DNA of 64,000 nt from assembly GCA_015234425.1 (NCBI GenBank), contig JADGNE010000006.1, forward strand, positions 62,001-126,000, given 5' to 3'. The stretch comes from Devosia sp. (GTDB lineage: Bacteria; Pseudomonadota; Alphaproteobacteria; Rhizobiales; Devosiaceae). The translations under genes were made by a program, and so were the position numbers. The notes below the pieces were generated by a model. That model did no database searches. It was not told the DNA's origin and was given only the letters and a program-made list of their open reading frames with translations. Positions 60,466-64,000 of the stretch are shown here, piece after piece (position 1 is the first letter of the stretch; each line of letters opens with the position of its first letter).

Positions 60466-61994
60466 GATGCCTTCCCTTCAGCCCGCACGATGGCGCGCAT
60501 GATCTTTTCCTGGCTCGCTTCGCTGGTGGGCATTTCGCCCACGATACGGCCTTCGTTCATTACATAAAGCCGGTCGGTGATCCCGAGCAGTTCGGGCATT
60601 TCCGAGGAGATCACGAGGATCGCCTTCCCCTGCGCCGCCAGCTGATTGATGATGGTGTAGATTTCGTACTTGGCGCCCACGTCGATGCCGCGCGTCGGCT
60701 CGTCGAGGATCAGCACATCCGGATTGGCATAGAGCCACTTGGACAGCACCACTTTCTGCTGGTTTCCGCCCGAGAGATTGCCCGTCACCTGATAGACGCT
60801 GGACGAGCGGATATTGGTCTTCTTGCGATAGTCATTGGCCGCATCGAGCTCGCCCAGATCGTCGATCACCCCGAAGCGCGACACGCCGGGCAGATTGGCG
60901 ATGGTGATATTGTGCTTGATGTGGTCGATAAGGTTGAGCCCGTAGGTTTTCCGATCTTCAGTGGCATAGGCAATGCCGTTGGCGATCGCCTTGCCCACGG
61001 TCGAGACGTCGATTTTCCGGCCGTCCCGGATCACTTCACCGCTGATCTTCTGCCCGTAGGATTTGCCAAAGAGGCTCATGGCGAATTCGGTCCGCCCTGA
61101 GCCCATCAGTCCGGCAATGCCCACCACTTCGCCCTTCCGCAGGACGATATTGACGTCACGGATCATCTGCCGCTCGCGGTGCTGCGGGTGGAACACGTTC
61201 CAGTTGCGCACTTCGAGCACAACGTCGCCCACCGCGGGCGTCCGCGCGGGATAGCGGTCTTCGAGCGAGCGGCCCACCATGGAGGTGATGATCCGGTCCT
61301 CGGTGATCTGGTCAGTGTCCATCGTCTCGATGGTGCGCCCGTCGCGGATCACCGTCACCCGGTCGGCAATGCGCGAAATCTCGTTCAGCTTGTGGCTGAT
61401 GATGATCGAGGTGATGCCCTGCTTCTTGAACTCGAGCAGAAGCTCGAGCAGCGCCTGGCTGTCCTTTTCCGACAGCGACGCGGTCGGCTCGTCCAGGATC
61501 AGCAATTGCACCTGCTTGGAGAGCGCCTTGGCGATCTCGACTAGCTGCTGCTTGCCCACCCCGATATTGGTGATCAGCGTGTCGGGGTCTTCGTTGAGCC
61601 CCACCATTCTCAACAGCTTGCGCGCGCCATCGCGGGTCTCGTCCCAGTCGATCACGCCGCTCTTGGCCACTTCATTGCCCAGAAAGATGTTCTCGGCGAT
61701 CGAGAGCAGCGGCACCAGAGCCAGCTCCTGATGGATGATGACGATGCCCTTGTGCTCGCTGTCGCGAATGGACTTAAAATGCTGTTCTTCGCCCTGATAG
61801 ATGATCTGGCCATCATAGGACCCGTGCGGGTAAACCCCGCTCAGCACCTTCATCAGCGTCGATTTTCCGGCCCCGTTTTCCCCGCAGATGGCGTGGATCT
61901 CGCCCTCGCGCACGTCCAGATTGACGTCGGAAAGCGCTTTGACGCCGGGAAAGGTCTTGGTGATGCTGCGCATCTCCAGAATGGTTTTCGTCAT
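60462..61994 (-). CDS. gguA: multiple-monosaccharide ABC transporter ATP-binding protein
   Basis: 510 residues with two nucleotide-binding domains. The first has Walker [14 protein letters not shown], and the second has signature [15 protein letters not shown] and Walker [13 protein letters not shown]. This is the sugar-type duplicated ATPase (RbsA/XylG/GguA). It drives uptake with the permease and ChvE-like binding protein. It overlaps the permease gene and lies about 155 bases after chvE. Confidence 0.93.
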   Translation of the reverse strand: MTKTILEMRSITKTFPGVKALSDVNLDVREGEIHAICGENGAGKSTLMKVLSGVYPHGSYDGQIIYQGEEQHFKSIRDSEHKGIVIIHQELALVPLLSIAENIFLGNEVAKSGVIDWDETRDGARKLLRMVGLNEDPDTLITNIGVGKQQLVEIAKALSKQVQLLILDEPTASLSEKDSQALLELLLEFKKQGITSIIISHKLNEISRIADRVTVIRDGRTIETMDTDQITEDRIITSMVGRSLEDRYPARTPAVGDVVLEVRNWNVFHPQHRERQMIRDVNIVLRKGEVVGIAGLMGSGRTEFAMSLFGKSYGQKISGEVIRDGRKIDVSTVGKAIANGIAYATEDRKTYGLNLIDHIKHNITIANLPGVSRFGVIDDLGELDAANDYRKKTNIRSSSVYQVTGNLSGGNQQKVVLSKWLYANPDVLILDEPTRGIDVGAKYEIYTIINQLAAQGKAILVISSEMPELLGITDRLYVMNEGRIVGEMPTSEASQEKIMRAIVRAEGKAS

Positions 61995-62110
61995 GCTGGT
62001 CCTAACTTCGATAGACCTGGGCCTTCGGGACCACCGTACCGGGCAAACTGAACAGCCGCCCCGTCAGTGCCGGAACGACTTCTTGCCAGATCGGAGCCCC
62101 AAACCAGGAA

Positions 62111-62134
62111 AGGGCCCCGCTGGTGCGGGGCCCT
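62111..62134 (-). terminator. attenuating hairpin between chvE and gguA
   Basis: AGGGCCCCGC and GCGGGGCCCT form a perfect 10-bp stem around TGGT, sitting just after the chvE stop on its strand. The T-run is weak (TTTCC), so it probably lets part of the transcripts continue and leaves the binding protein most abundant. Confidence 0.7.
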
Positions 62135-62149
62135 TCCGATGCGTGCGGG

Positions 62150-63226
62150 TTACTGCAGTTCTTCTGCCTTGATGTAGCCCGATGCGATGACGCGCTCTTC
62201 GTAGTTGGTCACGTCGACTTCATAGGGGGTCAACAGGATCGACGGCACGACCTTGACGCCATTGTCATAGGTGGTGGTGTCGAGGCCGCTCGGCTCCTGG
62301 CCGGAGAGAACGGTGTCGAGCAGCTGGGCGGTGTACTGGGCCAGCTCGCGGGTGTCCTTGAACACGGTCGAGTACTGTTCGCCGGCGATGATCGCCTTGA
62401 CCGACGGCACTTCAGCGTCCTGACCGGTCACGATCGGCCATGCGAGGTCGCCCGAGCCATAGCCGACGCCACGCAGTGAGGAGATGATACCGCGCGACAG
62501 GCCATCATAGGGGGCCAGAACGCCGTGAACCACCGAACCGTCCGAGTAGTTGGCCGACAGGATGTTGTCCATGCGGGCCTGTGCAACGGCACCGTCCCAA
62601 CGCAGCGTACCAACAACGTCCATGCCCTGCTGGCCGGACTTGATGACGATATCGCCGCTGTCGATCATCGGCTGCAGCACGGCCATGGCGCCATCATAGA
62701 AGAAGAAGGCGTTGTTATCGTCGGGCGAGCCGCCGAACAGTTCAACGTTCCATGGCTTGTCACCCGGGAAGCGCTCATTGAGGCCCTTCACCAGGCTGTT
62801 GGCCTGCAGCACGCCGACTTCGAAATTGTCGAAGGTGGTGTAGTAGTCGACATTGCCGCTTTCACGGATCAGGCGGTCATAGGCCACGACCTTGACGCCC
62901 TGGTCCGCAGCCTGCTGCAGCACGGCCGAGAGCGTGGTGCCATCGATCGAGGCGATCACGAGGGCGTCGACGCCCTTGGTGACCATGTTTTCGATCTGGG
63001 CGAGCTGGTTCGGGATGTCGTCTTCCGCATACTGCAGGTCGACTGAGTAGCCCATGCCTTCGAGGGCAGACTTCAGCTCATTGCCGTCCGAGATCCAGCG
63101 CAGCGACGACTGGGTCGGCATGGCGATGCCCACGGAGCCCTTGTCCTGCGCAAAGGCGCCGGAAAAGGCGGTCGCAGCCATGGCGCCAGCAGCCATCAGC
63201 GTCACGATTGATTTCATAATCTTCAC
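62150..63226 (-). CDS. chvE: multiple-monosaccharide-binding protein, ChvE-like
   Basis: 358 residues with a Sec signal ([20 protein letters not shown]). The mature protein is close to Chv[61 protein letters not shown] and the late [13 protein letters not shown]. It binds aldose sugars in the periplasm; in Agrobacterium ChvE also signals through VirA. No vir genes are here. GTG at 63226 has GGGAGA upstream; an in-frame ATG at 63217 has no ribosome binding site. Confidence 0.92.
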   Translation of the reverse strand: MKIMKSIVTLMAAGAMAATAFSGAFAQDKGSVGIAMPTQSSLRWISDGNELKSALEGMGYSVDLQYAEDDIPNQLAQIENMVTKGVDALVIASIDGTTLSAVLQQAADQGVKVVAYDRLIRESGNVDYYTTFDNFEVGVLQANSLVKGLNERFPGDKPWNVELFGGSPDDNNAFFFYDGAMAVLQPMIDSGDIVIKSGQQGMDVVGTLRWDGAVAQARMDNILSANYSDGSVVHGVLAPYDGLSRGIISSLRGVGYGSGDLAWPIVTGQDAEVPSVKAIIAGEQYSTVFKDTRELAQYTAQLLDTVLSGQEPSGLDTTTYDNGVKVVPSILLTPYEVDVTNYEERVIASGYIKAEELQ

Positions 63227-63632
63227 GTCTCGTCTCCCTTAAATCTCTGAGATCGTAGATATTTTTTGAGCACAGCCTGGCTCGCGGCACGACATCATCC
63301 GAGCGTGTCGTCTTGCCCCAAACAGGCGCGCCGATATCTCTGGGCATGCGTCAGCAAACCCATTCCTGCGGCGACCGCGGGGTGAAATAAACACGATTGC
63401 ATGACGTCCTCCCGCCGGGCCTCCCTTCTCACAGGGCCGTCCCGAGCTGCGACGAAAGTATGACAGTGCAATGGGGCTGTAAAGCGCGCCGGCGACCTCT
63501 TGCTCTATTTTTTTCGAGTGTCGAATATAAATGCTCCAGCCGCTTGGCGCGGATATCGATTTCAACCGGGCGGAAAACGGCTTGCGATGGGGTCCGTCAT
63601 GTCCGAATAATCCCGCCGATCAACCGGACCCG
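63227..63632. promoter_or_regulatory. divergent region between chvE and the SorC regulator gene
   Basis: 406 bases without a convincing gene. A 13-base palindrome TTCGAGTGTCGAA at 63513-63525 stands next to an AT-rich tract (TATTTTTTTCGAG, CGAATATAAATG) and is a possible operator. Promoters for both divergent genes should lie here. Confidence 0.45.
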
Positions 63633-64000
63633 ATGATGTCAGCCCGACAGGAAACCACCACGAGCCGCCTCGACGACGCCGCCCGCGCCGGCTGGCTCTA
63701 CTATGTCGCCGGCAATACGCAGGAAGAGATCGCCACGAAAATGGGCATCTCGCGCCAGTCGGCGCAGCGCCTCGTCTCGCTGTCCGTCAGCGAAGGCCTC
63801 GTCAAAGTCCGGCTCGATCACCCGATCGGTCGCTGCATGGATCTGGCCGAGCGCCTGCGCCACCGCTATGGCCTCGAGCTCAGCGAGGTCGTGCCCTCGG
63901 ACCCCGCCTCGACCTCCTCTACCCTCGGCCTTGCCGAAGCCGGCGCCGCCGAGATCGAGCGCTGCCTCAAATCGGCCGAACCCACCATTGTCGCCATCGG
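63633..64000 (+). CDS. SorC family (sugar-binding) transcriptional regulator, 5' part
   Basis: Starts at one of two adjacent ATGs (63633 or 63636) and runs off the window. The first ~60 residues are a MarR/DeoR-like helix-turn-helix typical of SorC (YYVAGNTQEEIATKMGISRQ and AQRLVSLSVSEGLVKV). The sugar-binding effector domain begins near residue 75 (LRHRYGLELSEVVPSD). Such proteins respond to phosphorylated sugars and control sugar or sugar-alcohol operons, usually next door. Its target genes are probably downstream of the window. Confidence 0.85.
   Translation, partial: MMSARQETTTSRLDDAARAGWLYYVAGNTQEEIATKMGISRQSAQRLVSLSVSEGLVKVRLDHPIGRCMDLAERLRHRYGLELSEVVPSDPASTSSTLGLAEAGAAEIERCLKSAEPTIVAI

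Noticed and set aside
62150..63226. Virulence-associated ChvE-VirA signalling
   Set aside because: The binding protein is ChvE-like, but no vir, T-DNA or GbpR-like gene is in the window, so only a transport role is supported.

Overview
The window is a high-GC, densely coded chromosomal segment of a Hyphomicrobiales alphaproteobacterium. The closest fit I can suggest from content alone is Devosia or a relative. The reasons are a complete thuR-thuEFGKAB trehalose/disaccharide operon, a ChvE-GguAB type monosaccharide transporter, an XdhC-linked xanthine dehydrogenase set, and several copies of a GC-rich palindromic intergenic repeat. I saw no tRNA, rRNA, CRISPR array, insertion sequence or prophage. 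The genus is inference, not proof.

Layout. 1-4782: end of an SMR efflux pump, a membrane-anchored TPR protein with a DNA-binding-like N-terminus, a degenerate receiver protein, an unassigned structured intergenic stretch (2565-2846), an MgtC family protein, a polyol-type zinc dehydrogenase and a small membrane protein. 4900-31000: a purine-catabolism island. It holds adenine deaminase (ade), a CocE-like hydrolase, a HugZ-like protein, malate synthase G (glcB), guanine deaminase (guaD), membrane urate oxidase (puuD), a BMP-type ABC importer, xdhC/xdhB/xdhA, HIU hydrolase, a LysR regulator, a fused allantoinase/OHCU decarboxylase, ureidoglycine aminohydrolase and ureidoglycolate lyase. An ArsR/SRPBCC pair interrupts it. 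31126-35288: small overlapping reading frames, trehalose synthesis genes otsB-otsA and a DEAD-box RNA helicase. 35586-40460: a periplasmic molybdopterin protein with its cytochrome b, a ThuA-like protein, a secreted 5'-nucleotidase and a repeat-bearing lipoprotein. 40521-48386: thuBAKGFE with divergent thuR. 48683-53557: an ABC transporter of unknown substrate and a 3-mercaptopyruvate sulfurtransferase. 53854-59133: an RND efflux adaptor and pump, a GFA family protein and a VOC protein. 59191-64000: the multiple-monosaccharide ABC transporter (permease, ATPase, ChvE) and the start of a SorC family regulator.

How the genes work together. Adenine and guanine are deaminated to hypoxanthine and xanthine. 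XdhAB with its XdhC maturation factor makes urate, PuuD makes 5-hydroxyisourate, UraH makes OHCU, and the UraD domain makes (S)-allantoin. The PuuE domain then makes allantoate. The ureidoglycine and ureidoglycolate steps yield glyoxylate, which GlcB condenses with acetyl-CoA to malate. The allantoate amidohydrolase step is not encoded here. The BMP transporter probably brings in the purine or nucleoside substrate. Separately, the thu operon imports and oxidises trehalose-like disaccharides, while otsBA makes trehalose.

The most unusual items are the PuuE-UraD fusion, the overlap of xdhC with the transporter ATPase gene, the stem-loop-rich intergenic region at 2565-2846, the operator-overlapping (possibly leaderless) arsR start, and several short reading frames coupled to known genes.
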